64,000 bases of DNA from positions 1,178,001 through 1,242,000 of the forward strand of contig CAWDAQ010000005.1 in assembly GCA_963800325.1 (NCBI GenBank). Reading direction: 5' to 3'. Both the position numbers and the translations under genes were made by a program. Below, piece after piece: positions 8,727 to 16,774 of this stretch (position 1 is the stretch's first letter; the number at the start of each line of letters is the position of its first letter). Source of the DNA: CAWDAQ01 sp963800325. GTDB taxonomy: Bacteria; Actinomycetota; Actinomycetes; Actinomycetales; Dermatophilaceae. The notes under the pieces are model-generated. The model was not told where the DNA came from. It did no database searches and worked only from the letters and a program-made list of their open reading frames with translations.

Positions 8727-8780
8727 GCATCGTCATCACCTTCCGGCGGGGGGCCGGAGAGCGATCCGGGCGTCGTGTGC

Positions 8781-8795
8781 GGACCCTTGAGTCCC
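8781..8795 (-). promoter_or_regulatory. DosR-like box (weaker) upstream of mini membrane protein 1
   Basis: On the minus strand reads GGGACTCAAGGGTCC, 10 of 14 core positions of the mycobacterial consensus GGGACTWWAGTCCC; the left half-site GGGACT is perfect, the right half degenerate. It lies about 55 nt upstream of the gene start and 67 nt from a stronger box, as in promoters with two DosR dimers. Confidence 0.45.
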
Positions 8796-8862
8796 GCCGA
8801 GGTGGCGTCCGGGTCTGTCGACCCCCACACCGTGATCATCGCGCCGGAGGGCCCGCGCGGAC

Positions 8863-8877
8863 AGGGCCGAAGGTCCC
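8863..8877 (-). promoter_or_regulatory. DosR-like box upstream of mini membrane protein 1
   Basis: On the minus strand reads GGGACCTTCGGCCCT, 11 of 14 positions of the DosR core, in the 173-bp intergenic space between the two paralogous membrane proteins. It is about 135 nt upstream of copy 1 and just after the stop of copy 2. The same variant form recurs at 21988, 25799 and 33911. Confidence 0.6.
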
Positions 8878-8899
8878 CGCAGGCCGCCGGGACGGCGCG

Positions 8900-9142
8900 T
8901 CAGGGCCCGGCGTGGCGCACGTGCCCGGCGCCGTCGAGGCCGGCGCCCCGGGCGTCCCCGAGGCCGGCCAGGACGTGGACACCGACGACGGCGTTGCCGA
9001 GGAGGTCACGCCACCCCCAGGCACGCAGGGGCACCCGCTCCAGGCGGGGCACGGCGCACCGTCCGAGGGCGGCGAAGACCGCGACCACGGCCGCCGCGTA
9101 GACCACGATCCCGAACGGGCTGGCGAGCACTGCGTCGACCAC
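8900..9142 (-). CDS. Mini membrane protein, WGWRDLxGNAVVG family, copy 2
   Basis: 80 residues: VLASPFGIVVYAAAVVAVFAAL forms one membrane span (read as two stretches, about 5-27), then RLERVPLRAWGWRDLLGNAVVG, then a Gly/Ala/His-rich tail. The ERVP-x3-WGWRDL-x-GNAVVG block is shared with the neighbour at 8517-8726. GTG start with AAGGAGG 5 bp upstream, a strong site. The gene is divergent from the LysR regulator at 9268, which is a plausible regulator. Function unknown; the Trp/Arg-rich juxtamembrane block suggests an interface with another membrane protein. Confidence 0.75.
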   Translation of the reverse strand: MVDAVLASPFGIVVYAAAVVAVFAALGRCAVPRLERVPLRAWGWRDLLGNAVVGVHVLAGLGDARGAGLDGAGHVRHAGP

Positions 9143-9267
9143 GTCGACCTCCTTCGGCTGCGGGGGCCGGTGACCGGCCCTGCTGTCGTTGTTCTTCCTC
9201 TACTGTCCGTCCAAAGTCGCGTAAGCACAAGCAGCGTGTCCTCACGGGTAACCAGTAGCGTTGCTTC

Positions 9268-10230
9268 ATGTTCGACCTCCAGCGCCTCCGTGCCCTCCAC
9301 GCCGTCCGGGCCCACGGGTCGGTCGCCGCGGCTGCCACCGCCCTCGGCTTCACCCCGTCGGCGGTGAGCCAGCAGATCGGCAAGCTCGAGCGGGAGGTCG
9401 GCGCGGCCCTGCTCGAGCGCGCCGGGCGGGGGGTGTTCCTCACCGACGCGGGGCTCGTCCTCGCGGAGGCGACCGACGACATCCTCAGCCGGACCGAGGA
9501 GGCCCGGGCACGGCTCGAGGCGCTGCGGGAGGGCCTGGTCGGCTCGGTCCGGATCGCCTCCTTCGCGACCGCGATCCGGGGCGTCGTGGCACCCGCGCTC
9601 GGCGAGCTCCGCGTCGCCGCACCCGGGCTGTCGGTGACGATCGAGCAGCTCGGTCCGGTCGCGGCCGTCGAGTCGGTCGAGGCCGGGCACGCCGACCTCG
9701 CGGTCACCCACGACTGGGCGGACACCCCCGTGGCCTTCCCCGCCGGCCTGCACGTCGAGCCCCTCGCCCACGACCCGGTCGACGTGCTGCTGCCGGCCGG
9801 CCACCCGCTCGCGTCGCGCCCCGCCCTCCGGATGGCGGAGATCGCCGGGGAGGTGTGGGCGACCGACGTCGGCGACGGGGTGTGCACGCGCTGGCTGCGC
9901 ACCCAGCTCGCGCGGCACGCCGACTCCCCGCGCACCGACTTCCGCACCGAGGAGTACGACGCCCAGATCGCGCTCGTCGCCGCCGGGGTGTGCCTCGCCG
10001 CGGTTCCGCGCCTCGGGCGGGGCGATCTCCCGCCCGGGGTCGTGGCGCTCCCCGTCGCCGGCGACCGGCCCTATCGCCGGCTGTTCGCGCTGTCGCGGGT
10101 CTCCTCCTCGCGCCGGCCGGCGATCCGGACGATCACCGGGTCGATGCGCCGGCACGCCGCCGCCCCCGGACCGGTGGGGTCCGGGGGCGGCGGGACCGGG
10201 GAGGAGGCCGGCGCGCTGGTCGGCGGCTGA
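9268..10230 (+). CDS. LysR family transcriptional regulator
   Basis: 320 residues. The N-terminal winged HTH (1-60, LQRLRALHAVRAHGSVAAAATALGF split, TPSAVSQQIGKLEREVG) is canonical, followed by an effector domain with FATAIRGVVAPALGELR at about 95-110. No Shine-Dalgarno sequence precedes ATG 9268; a TAGCGT -10-like hexamer ends 6 nt before it, so the transcript may be leaderless. LysR proteins commonly control the divergent gene, here mini membrane protein 2. The last 25 residues are low-complexity Gly/Pro and coincide with a 16-bp hairpin in the DNA, so the stop codon position may be derived. Confidence 0.92.
   Translation: MFDLQRLRALHAVRAHGSVAAAATALGFTPSAVSQQIGKLEREVGAALLERAGRGVFLTDAGLVLAEATDDILSRTEEARARLEALREGLVGSVRIASFATAIRGVVAPALGELRVAAPGLSVTIEQLGPVAAVESVEAGHADLAVTHDWADTPVAFPAGLHVEPLAHDPVDVLLPAGHPLASRPALRMAEIAGEVWATDVGDGVCTRWLRTQLARHADSPRTDFRTEEYDAQIALVAAGVCLAAVPRLGRGDLPPGVVALPVAGDRPYRRLFALSRVSSSRRPAIRTITGSMRRHAAAPGPVGSGGGGTGEEAGALVGG
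10157..10193 (+). terminator. Hairpin inside the 3' end of the LysR gene
   Basis: Perfect 16-bp stem (arms 10157-10172 and 10178-10193) around GGTGG, all G+C except one pair. It falls inside the LysR reading frame, 37 bp before the stop, and could terminate transcription towards the convergent phosphoesterase gene. Confidence 0.5.
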
Positions 10231-10257
10231 CGCGCGCGTCGGTCGCCGTCCTCGCGG

Positions 10258-12078
10258 TCAGTCGTCGTCGCCTCCCTGGTGGTGGTGACCACCGTGTCCG
10301 CGGTGTCCCTCGTGTTCGTCGTGCCCGTGTCCGTCGTGCCGGTGTCCGTCGTGCCCGTGTCCGTGCCCGTGGTGCCGGCGGTCCCGGCCGTGGGGGACCG
10401 AGGTGACGGTGCCGTCGGCGGGGTCGAGCAGCACCCGGGGGGCCGGGCGCCCGTGGAAGTCGAACAGGCCGTCGAGGCTGCCCGACCAGGCGTCGGCGGA
10501 GTGGTCACCGATCCGGCCCAGGCCCCAGTTGTCCTCGACGAAGCGGGTGATCGACGCCTGCTGGGTCTGGGTGTGGTCGACGTGGTTGCGCTTGGCGAAC
10601 GGGGAGACCACGAGCAGGGGCTGGCGCGGTCCGGGCCCGCAACGGTCCTGGTAGCCGCCGGCGACCGGGGCGCCGGACTTCGCGGCGTCGAGGCAGAACG
10701 CGGCGTCGTCCTCGGGGTTGTCCGAGGCGTTGCGCAGCGTCGCGGCGACGTGGTCGTACCAGCCGTCGGAGTCGTCGTAGGCGATGACGACCGCGGTGTC
10801 CTTCCAGTTGCGCGACCTCTCGATGGCGTTGACCTCCTTCACGACGAAGTGCTGCTCGTCGATGGGGTCGGAGTAGGCGGCGTGCCCGTCCTCGTAGTTC
10901 GGCGCCTTGAGGAAGCTCACGGCCGGCAGGTGGTCGCTGTCGACGACTTCGGCGAAGTCGCTGATGTCGTACTGGTGGTTCGCCTGCCCGTCGTGGCCGA
11001 TCTCCGACGTCGACGCCGGCGGCAGGTGGTGCGGGTTGGCGGTCGAGGCGTAGTACTGGAACGGCTCGTGGTGCGGGTTGTAGTCGGTCGAGGACACGCC
11101 GGCGACGTTGGTGTGGGTGGTCTCGCACTTCGCCGGGCTGTCGGCCGTCGCCGGCGTGGAGGGCCGGAACCCGCCCTGGAACCAGCCCCAGCTGACGCCC
11201 TTGGCGCCCAGCAGGTCACCGATGTTCTTCCCGGTCATGCCGGCCAGGGTGTGGTCGGTCGTGCCGCTGCTGTTCGAGCAGTCGTCGTGGACCGGGTCTG
11301 GGTCGTTGACCATGGTCCCGACGCCCCGGGCGTCCGGGGCCCGGACGACGTAGTCGCTCGCCGTCGCCGGCTTCGGGGTGCCGTCGGGTGCGTACTCCTC
11401 GACCCCGTGGGTGTTGCCCGAGACGAGGTTGATCGCGCCCGGGGACGAGGGGCCGAACGTCGTGCTGAACGAGTGGTCGCTCATCGCGTAGTGCTGGGCG
11501 TAGTTCCACAGCCCGGTGACGGTGTTGCCGTCGTAGTAGTCCATCGTCAGGCCGGTGCGGCCGAACATCCCCGGGTCGCAGGTGTCCTTGCTCGTGTTCT
11601 CGACGAAGGCGTCCATGGCGCCGCCGTGGTAGGCCTTCTGCTCCGCGGTGTAGCCGTGGTCCTGGTCGCACGTCACGGCCTGACCGGGCGTGAGCCGGCG
11701 CGGGGCGACGGAGTTGGGGTTGGCCGAGCCGAGCAGCCCGTCGTGGGCGAGGGTCGCGACGTCGCGGGGCGTGGAGCGCGCGGCGGTGAAGCGGGGGGCC
11801 GGGCGGTTGCTGCCCTGGAGGGTCTCGCCGGGGGTGTTGGCGGCCTCGGGGTAGGTGGCGAAGTAGTGGTCGAAGGAGACGTTCTCCTGGAAGATCACGA
11901 CGAGGTGCTTGACCGGGGTCGCGGCGGCACCGTGGTGGCCGTGCCCGTCGTGGTGGTGGTGGCGGGACGACGCCGAGGCGCCGGTGGCGCTCGAGGCGAC
12001 CGCCGCGACGGCGAGCGCGGCCACGCCTGCGCTGGCGGCGGCCGCCCTCAGCGGCCGCCGGTGGGACGTTCGGGACAT
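10258..12078 (-). CDS. Secreted phosphoesterase (PF04185 phospholipase C/acid phosphatase family), His-rich ends
   Basis: 606 residues from ATG 12078, chosen because GGAGGAG lies 10 bp upstream; an ATG 30 bp earlier overlaps that site. A signal peptide (1-37, ending ATGASA) precedes a His-rich stretch (SSRHHHHDGHGHHG). The catalytic domain starts with VKHLVVIFQENVSFDHYFATYP, the E-N-x-S-F-D-H-Y signature of the PF04185 phosphoesterases, and continues with HDGLLGSANPNS and CDQDHGYTAEQ. This family hydrolyses phospholipid head groups or phosphomonoesters outside the cell. The last 45 residues are a second His/Asp/Gly-rich tail, likely metal binding. The gene converges with LysR. Confidence 0.9.
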   Translation of the reverse strand: MSRTSHRRPLRAAAASAGVAALAVAAVASSATGASASSRHHHHDGHGHHGAAATPVKHLVVIFQENVSFDHYFATYPEAANTPGETLQGSNRPAPRFTAARSTPRDVATLAHDGLLGSANPNSVAPRRLTPGQAVTCDQDHGYTAEQKAYHGGAMDAFVENTSKDTCDPGMFGRTGLTMDYYDGNTVTGLWNYAQHYAMSDHSFSTTFGPSSPGAINLVSGNTHGVEEYAPDGTPKPATASDYVVRAPDARGVGTMVNDPDPVHDDCSNSSGTTDHTLAGMTGKNIGDLLGAKGVSWGWFQGGFRPSTPATADSPAKCETTHTNVAGVSSTDYNPHHEPFQYYASTANPHHLPPASTSEIGHDGQANHQYDISDFAEVVDSDHLPAVSFLKAPNYEDGHAAYSDPIDEQHFVVKEVNAIERSRNWKDTAVVIAYDDSDGWYDHVAATLRNASDNPEDDAAFCLDAAKSGAPVAGGYQDRCGPGPRQPLLVVSPFAKRNHVDHTQTQQASITRFVEDNWGLGRIGDHSADAWSGSLDGLFDFHGRPAPRVLLDPADGTVTSVPHGRDRRHHGHGHGHDGHRHDGHGHDEHEGHRGHGGHHHQGGDDD

Positions 12079-12238
12079 GCGGACGGTGCTCCTCCGGGGC
12101 AGGGACATGGGTCGTGGCGCTGGTGCTGGCACCGCCACCGGGCAACCTAGACCCGTTCGCCGCCCGCGGCATCCGCAGCGGCCCGGGTTCGCCAGGGGTT
12201 CACCCGACCGTCGACGTGCGGTCGCCCCGACAGCCTGC

Positions 12239-12361
12239 GCCACTGCGTCCGCACGGATGGTTGCCCGGGCGCCGACCCTGCGGACGCAACGGGGGTGACG
12301 CCACTGCGTCCGCACGGATGGTCGCCCGGGGGCTGACCCTGCGGACGCAGGCGGTGGCGAC
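12239..12361. repeat. Two tandem copies of a ~61-bp hairpin repeat
   Basis: Unit 1 (12239-12299) and unit 2 (12300-12361) both begin GCCACTGCGTCCGCACGGATGG and differ by a few bases. Each contains an inverted repeat, TGCGTCCGCA / TGCGGACGCA, at 12244-12253 with 12279-12288 and 12305-12314 with 12340-12349, loop 25 nt in both. They occupy most of the 294-bp gap between the crotonase stop and the phosphoesterase start. Could be a REP-like intergenic element, a double terminator or a protein-binding array. No other copy was seen in the window. Confidence 0.75.
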
Positions 12362-12372
12362 TCAACCGGGGG

Positions 12373-13206
12373 TCAGTGGCCGTAGCGGCGGGCTCGCGGG
12401 CGGTAGCCGGGGACGCCCCCGGGGCCGGCGGCCCCCACGGGCTCCCCCCGGGCCGCGCGGCGGGCGAGCGCGGCATTCCGGCCGAGCAGCAGCCGGAGCT
12501 GCTCGGCGCGCTCGCGGGCGAACGTCCGCCGGGGCGAGCGGCCCCACGTGTCCTCGAACAGCCGCTTCGTCGCGGCGACGGCGTCGGGGGAGCGGGTGAG
12601 CACCTGCGCGACGAGGTCGTCGGCGACGGCGGCCGGGTCCTCGGCGACCTCGGTGGCGAGCCCGAGGGCGTGGGCCCGGGCGCCCGTGAGCATCTCCCCC
12701 GTCGTCGCGAGCCGCTTGGCGGTGTCCTTGCCGACCTGCTCGGCGAGCGTCCGGGCCCCGGCCATGTCCGGGACGAGGCCCCAGCGTCCCTCCAGCACCG
12801 ACCACGTCGCGCCCGGCGTCGTCACCCGGACGTCCGCGCCGAGGGCGAGCTGGAGGCCCGCGCCGAGGCAGTGGCCGTGGACGACGGCGACGACCGGGAC
12901 GGGGACCCGTCGCCAGGCCCAGCACGCCTCCTGGAAGAGGTTCGTCCCCCACCACGGCCGCACCGCGAACGCCCGGGCGGTCCCGGCGCGGTCCCCGAGC
13001 ACGGCCGCGAAGTCGAGGCCCGCGCAGAACGAGCGCCCCTCCCCCGAGAGGACCACGGCGCGCAGCCCGCGGTCCGCGCGCAGCCGGTGGGCGGTCGCGG
13101 CGAGGTCGGCGAGCATGCCCAGGGTGAGCCCGTTGAGCTTCTCGGGACGGGAGAGCCGCACCCGGGCGACCCCCGAGGACAGCTCGCACGCGACGGCACC
13201 CGGCAT
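12373..13206 (-). CDS. Enoyl-CoA hydratase/isomerase family (crotonase) protein
   Basis: 277 residues with the crotonase fold: RVRLSRPEKLNGLTLGML (about 14-31), oxyanion-hole loop GEGRSFCAGLDFAA (about 54-67), and the second oxyanion segment VHGHCLGAGLQLALGADVRV (about 101-120). The segment WSVLEGRWGLVPDMAGARTL carries the usual position of a catalytic Glu. The family acts on acyl-CoA thioesters (hydration, isomerisation, decarboxylation); the exact reaction is not predictable. ATG start. Transcribed away from the Sco gene, sharing a 109-bp divergent promoter region with it; the tandem hairpin repeat follows the stop. Confidence 0.9.
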   Translation of the reverse strand: MPGAVACELSSGVARVRLSRPEKLNGLTLGMLADLAATAHRLRADRGLRAVVLSGEGRSFCAGLDFAAVLGDRAGTARAFAVRPWWGTNLFQEACWAWRRVPVPVVAVVHGHCLGAGLQLALGADVRVTTPGATWSVLEGRWGLVPDMAGARTLAEQVGKDTAKRLATTGEMLTGARAHALGLATEVAEDPAAVADDLVAQVLTRSPDAVAATKRLFEDTWGRSPRRTFARERAEQLRLLLGRNAALARRAARGEPVGAAGPGGVPGYRPRARRYGH

Positions 13207-13315
13207 GTGGGCAGCCTAGGTCGGCCGCCCGTCCCGACACCGCCGGGACGCGCTCAGGGACCCGTCCTATCCTCGAGGGGCACCCCCGGAGAGACACAGG
13301 TGAGGAGCCGCCCCG

Positions 13316-14092
13316 GTGCCCGCGAGATCGACCGTCCGCACCCTCGGCGTCACCTTCGCCGCCCTGGCGCTCGTCGCCGCGGCGCTCGTCGTCCACCTCC
13401 GGCAGCCGGGCGCAGCCGGCCCGGACGGCACCGGCGCCGCGACGAGCGCCACCGCCACCGCCACCGCGTCGCCGGAAGCGCCGTCGGACCGCCTCACCGC
13501 CCCGTCGTGGACCCTGACCGACATGAACGGGCGGACCGTCCACTCCAGCGACCTCGACGGCAAGGTCAGGGTCGTCAGCTTCCTCTTCCCGTACTGCACC
13601 GGCTACTGCCCGGTCGCGGCCCGCGCCATGGTCCAGCTCGAGGACGAGGTGGCCGGGACGCCCCTGGCCGGCCGGCTCCGCCTCGTCGCCTTCAACGTCG
13701 ACCCCGCCGGGGCCGACCGGGCGGCGATGCGCGCGTTCTGGCGGCAGTTCGGCGGCGACCCCGGCGACCCGCACGTGTCCTACCTCACCGGCTCCCCTGG
13801 CCGGATCCGCCACGTCGTCACCGACGGGTACAAGGTCCACTACGAGAAGGTCACCGAGGCCGAGCAGGACGCGGCCGCGGCGAGGGCGAAGAAGAACGGC
13901 ACCTACGTCGAGGAGCCCGACGTGCCCAACCCCGCCGCCTCCCGGGCCGGGGTCGACTACGACGTCGTCCACAACGACGTCATCGAGGTCGTCGGACCCC
14001 ACGGCCGGGTCGACCGGGTCTTCGACGACGCCGCGGACGTCCCCGAGCCCGAGCTGCTCGCCGCGGTCCGGGCCGCGGCGGGGCAGGGCTGA
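13316..14092 (+). CDS. SCO1/SenC family copper chaperone for cytochrome c oxidase
   Basis: 258 residues. An N-terminal anchor (about 8-27) and a Thr/Ala-rich linker lead to a thioredoxin-like domain with the copper motif C94-TGY-C98 and the distal ligand candidate H219 (DYDVVHNDVIEVVG). SCO proteins deliver copper to the CuA site of cytochrome oxidase on the outer face of the membrane. GTG start with GTGAGGAG upstream. Its stop overlaps the start of the CtaG-like gene (TGATG), so the two are translationally coupled, consistent with a shared role in oxidase assembly. Confidence 0.92.
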   Translation: MPARSTVRTLGVTFAALALVAAALVVHLRQPGAAGPDGTGAATSATATATASPEAPSDRLTAPSWTLTDMNGRTVHSSDLDGKVRVVSFLFPYCTGYCPVAARAMVQLEDEVAGTPLAGRLRLVAFNVDPAGADRAAMRAFWRQFGGDPGDPHVSYLTGSPGRIRHVVTDGYKVHYEKVTEAEQDAAAARAKKNGTYVEEPDVPNPAASRAGVDYDVVHNDVIEVVGPHGRVDRVFDDAADVPEPELLAAVRAAAGQG

Positions 14093-15045
14093 TGGACCCC
14101 TCCGGCAGCGGGATGAACCCGGCGTTCATGTGGATGCCGGAGCTCCCGCCCGACCTCGCCCGGCTGTTCGCGTGGCACCCGCAGCCGGTCCCCCTCTTCC
14201 CGGTGCTCGCGCTCGCGGCGGCCGTGCTCTACGGCTGGGGGACGGTCCGGCTCGTCCGCCGGGGCGACCGATGGCCCTGGTACCGGGCCGTGCTGTTCGG
14301 GACCGGGCTCGCGAGCCTCGTCCTCGTCACCGGCACCGGGATCGGCGGCTACGGGATGACGCTGTTCAGCGTCCACATGGCCCAGCACATGGTCCTGAGC
14401 ATGCTCACGCCCCCGCTGCTCCTGCTCGGCGCCCCCGTGACGCTGCTGCTCCGGGCGCTCCCCGCCCGGGGCCGGTCCCGCCGACGGCTCCTCGCCGTGC
14501 TCCACAGCCGCCCGGTCGGGGTGCTGACCGCGCCGTGGTTCACGCTGCCGCTGTTCATCGCCAGCCTGTACGGCCTCTACCTCACGCCGCTGTTCGACGC
14601 CGCCATGTCGACGTGGCTCGGCCACGACTGGATGCTCGCCCACTTCGTCGTGGTCGGGCTGCTGCTGTTCTGGCCGATCCTCGCGATCGACCCGAGCCCG
14701 CACCGGGCCCACCCGGTGCTGCGGATCCTCGAGCTCTTCGTCTCCGTGCCGTTCCACGCCTTCTTCGGGATCGCGGTGATGACGACCACGACCCTGCTCG
14801 TGCGGACCTTCGCCCACCCGATGCCGTCGTGGGGGGTCTCGCCGCTGGAGGACCAGCACACCGGCGGCGGGATCGCGTGGGCCTTCAGCGAGGTGCCGAC
14901 GCTGCTCGTCATCGCGGCGATCTTCCTCCAGTGGTCCCGCTCGAGCGACCGGGAGGCCCGGCGGAGGGACCGTGCGGCCGACCGGGAGCACGACCGCCAG
15001 CTCGAGGCGTACAACGACTGGCTCGCCGCGCAGCGTCGCGCCTGA
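14092..15045 (+). CDS. Cytochrome c oxidase assembly protein, CtaG/Caa3 type
   Basis: 317 residues with seven predicted membrane spans. The conserved FSVHMAQHMVLSMLTPPLLLLGAP block (about 96-119) and the later HDWMLAHFVVVGLLLFWP are diagnostic of the caa3_CtaG family, whose His and Met residues are thought to handle copper for CuB insertion. The start ATG overlaps the SCO stop by one base. The charged C-terminal tail SSDREARRRDRAADREHD is cytoplasmic. Converges with the DHA2 exporter gene 9 bp downstream. Confidence 0.92.
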   Translation: MDPSGSGMNPAFMWMPELPPDLARLFAWHPQPVPLFPVLALAAAVLYGWGTVRLVRRGDRWPWYRAVLFGTGLASLVLVTGTGIGGYGMTLFSVHMAQHMVLSMLTPPLLLLGAPVTLLLRALPARGRSRRRLLAVLHSRPVGVLTAPWFTLPLFIASLYGLYLTPLFDAAMSTWLGHDWMLAHFVVVGLLLFWPILAIDPSPHRAHPVLRILELFVSVPFHAFFGIAVMTTTTLLVRTFAHPMPSWGVSPLEDQHTGGGIAWAFSEVPTLLVIAAIFLQWSRSSDREARRRDRAADREHDRQLEAYNDWLAAQRRA

Positions 15046-15054
15046 CCGGCCGGC

Positions 15055-16737
15055 CTACCGGCGGTGGCGCCCCCGGTAGGCAGCCCACCCACCTCCGGCC
15101 GGGGCGGCCCCGACCGGCTCGGCGACCGCCTCGGCGTCCGAGACCCCCGCGGCCCCCGCGACAGGCTCCGCCTGCTCCCGCGCGGCCCTGCCCTCGGAGC
15201 GCGGCGCGAACGTCGCGACCGCCGCCGCGACGACGACGAGCACCCCCGCGGCGGTGAGCAGCGCCCACGAGACGGCGTCGACGAACGCCTGGTCGGCGGC
15301 CGCGACGAGCTGTCCGCCGGCGTCGCCGAGCCGTGCGGCGACCGCGTGCGCCCCGGCGAGCGAGGCCGTCGCGGCGTCCACGGCCGCGTCGGCGCGGTCC
15401 GGCAGCGGGGGCAGCGCCGCGGCGAGCGAGTCCCGGTAGTGGCCGTTGAGGATGCTGCCGAGGAGGGCGATGCCGAGCGCGGACCCGAGCTCGCGGGCGG
15501 TGTCGTTGACGGCCGAGGCCACCCCCTGCTTCTCCTGGGGGAGCGAGGAGACGATCGCGGTCGTCGCGGGGGTGCCGGCGAGCGCCATCCCCGCGCCGTA
15601 GAGCACGAGCCCGGCGACGAAGTGGGGGTAGGAGAAGTCGGTCCCGAGCAGGCTGATGACGACGAGCCCGGACGCCATGAGGACCAGTCCCAGCCCCGCG
15701 ACCCGGTTCAGGCCGGCGTGGCTCGCGATCCGCGGCGCGGCCCGCGCGAGCGGGATGAGGACGAAGGGCAGCGGGAGCAGCGCGACCGCCGCCATGAGCG
15801 GGGACCGTCCGACGACGAGCTGGAGGTACTGCAGGACGATGAAGAAGAACCCGAACGCGGCGAAGAACTGCGCGGTGATCGACAGCGACCCGAGCCCGAA
15901 CCCGCGCAGCCGGAACAGCCGCGGGTCGAGCATCGGGCGCTCGGCCCGCAGCTCCCAGGCGACGAACGCGACGAGGGCGAGCGCCCCGCCCGCGAGCCCG
16001 CCGAGCACCCGGGCGTCGGTCCACCCGCGGACCGGTCCCTCGATGATCCCGTAGACGAGCGCGCAGACCCCGGCGAGCGAGAGCAGCGCGCCTCCGACGT
16101 CGAGCGGCGGCGCGTCCGGGTCCCGCGACGGCGGCACCACGGCGAGGGTGCCGACTGCCGCGACGACGGCGAGGGCGACGTTGAGCGCGAAGAACGAGCT
16201 CCACGAGTAGAACTCGAGCAGCAGCCCGGACGCGAACAGCCCGAGGACCGCCCCGCCGCCGGCGACCCCCACCCAGACCCCGACCGCCTGGCCGCGCTCC
16301 TCGGGCGGGAACGACGTCGTGATGACCGACAGCGTCGTCGGCATGACGAGGGCGGCACCGACCCCCATCGCGGCGCGGAGGGCGATGAGCGGCCCGGTCG
16401 AGTCGACCGTGGTCGCGAGCGCCGCCGCACCACCGAAGACGGCCAGTCCCGCGAGGAGGACGCCGCGTCGGCCGAACCGGTCCCCGACCGCGCCCGCGGG
16501 GAGCAGCAGCCCGGCGAGGAAGACGGTGTACGCGTCGACGATCCACTGCAGGTCGCGCTGGGAGGCCCCCAGCTCGCGGGCGAGGTCGGGGATGGCGACG
16601 TTGAGCCCGCTGACGGCCGAGACGACCATCATCAGGGCGACCGCGACGACGGCCAGCACCGCCCGTCGTCGGCCCGGCGACAGCGCCGCCGGACCCACGT
16701 GCTCCTCGGGGGCGACCCCCGTCATGCTTTTCATCAT
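15055..16737 (-). CDS. MFS transporter, DHA2 family multidrug exporter (EmrB/QacA type)
   Basis: 560 residues from ATG 16737, 14 predicted spans. DHA2 signatures: SGLNVAIPDLARELGASQRDLQWIVDAY (split over span 1), motif A GDRFGRRGVLLAG, and motif C-like GPILGP-type glycines in GVAGGGAVLGLFASG. A long periplasmic segment (about 430-500) precedes the last span. ATG 16737 is favoured because a TTGTCA/TCTAAT promoter with 18-bp spacing ends 7 bp before it, predicting a leaderless message; ATG 16734 and 16725 are alternatives. It is divergent from a TetR regulator, the classical repressor-exporter arrangement. Confidence 0.9.
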   Translation of the reverse strand: MMKSMTGVAPEEHVGPAALSPGRRRAVLAVVAVALMMVVSAVSGLNVAIPDLARELGASQRDLQWIVDAYTVFLAGLLLPAGAVGDRFGRRGVLLAGLAVFGGAAALATTVDSTGPLIALRAAMGVGAALVMPTTLSVITTSFPPEERGQAVGVWVGVAGGGAVLGLFASGLLLEFYSWSSFFALNVALAVVAAVGTLAVVPPSRDPDAPPLDVGGALLSLAGVCALVYGIIEGPVRGWTDARVLGGLAGGALALVAFVAWELRAERPMLDPRLFRLRGFGLGSLSITAQFFAAFGFFFIVLQYLQLVVGRSPLMAAVALLPLPFVLIPLARAAPRIASHAGLNRVAGLGLVLMASGLVVISLLGTDFSYPHFVAGLVLYGAGMALAGTPATTAIVSSLPQEKQGVASAVNDTARELGSALGIALLGSILNGHYRDSLAAALPPLPDRADAAVDAATASLAGAHAVAARLGDAGGQLVAAADQAFVDAVSWALLTAAGVLVVVAAAVATFAPRSEGRAAREQAEPVAGAAGVSDAEAVAEPVGAAPAGGGWAAYRGRHRR

Positions 16738-16745
16738 GCGATGAA
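16730..16745. promoter_or_regulatory. 16-bp palindrome over the exporter start, candidate operator
   Basis: TTCATC-ATGC-GATGAA, perfect 6-bp arms around 4 bp. It overlaps the predicted transcription start and ATG of the exporter and touches the -10 hexamer, a position where a bound repressor would block initiation. Same 6-4-6 geometry as the palindrome at 16817-16832 but a different sequence. Confidence 0.55.
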
Positions 16746-16774
16746 TTAGACACCCGGGACCCGCCTCGTGACAA
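16745..16774 (-). promoter_or_regulatory. Predicted promoter of the DHA2 exporter (leaderless)
   Basis: Minus strand: TTGTCA (16774-16769), 18 bp, TCTAAT (16750-16745), then 7 bp to ATG 16737. Good agreement with the principal sigma factor consensus. Confidence 0.55.

Noticed and set aside
9148..9185. GGGCCGGTCACCGGCCC dyad before mini membrane protein 2 as a DosR box
   Set aside because: The half-sites lack GGGAC; it is a plain G+C inverted repeat, perhaps part of the LysR-controlled divergent promoter.
12376..14091. Plus-strand frame extending the CtaG-like gene upstream
   Set aside because: It runs antisense to the crotonase and out of frame through the Sco gene; the coupled ATG 14092 explains the CtaG start.
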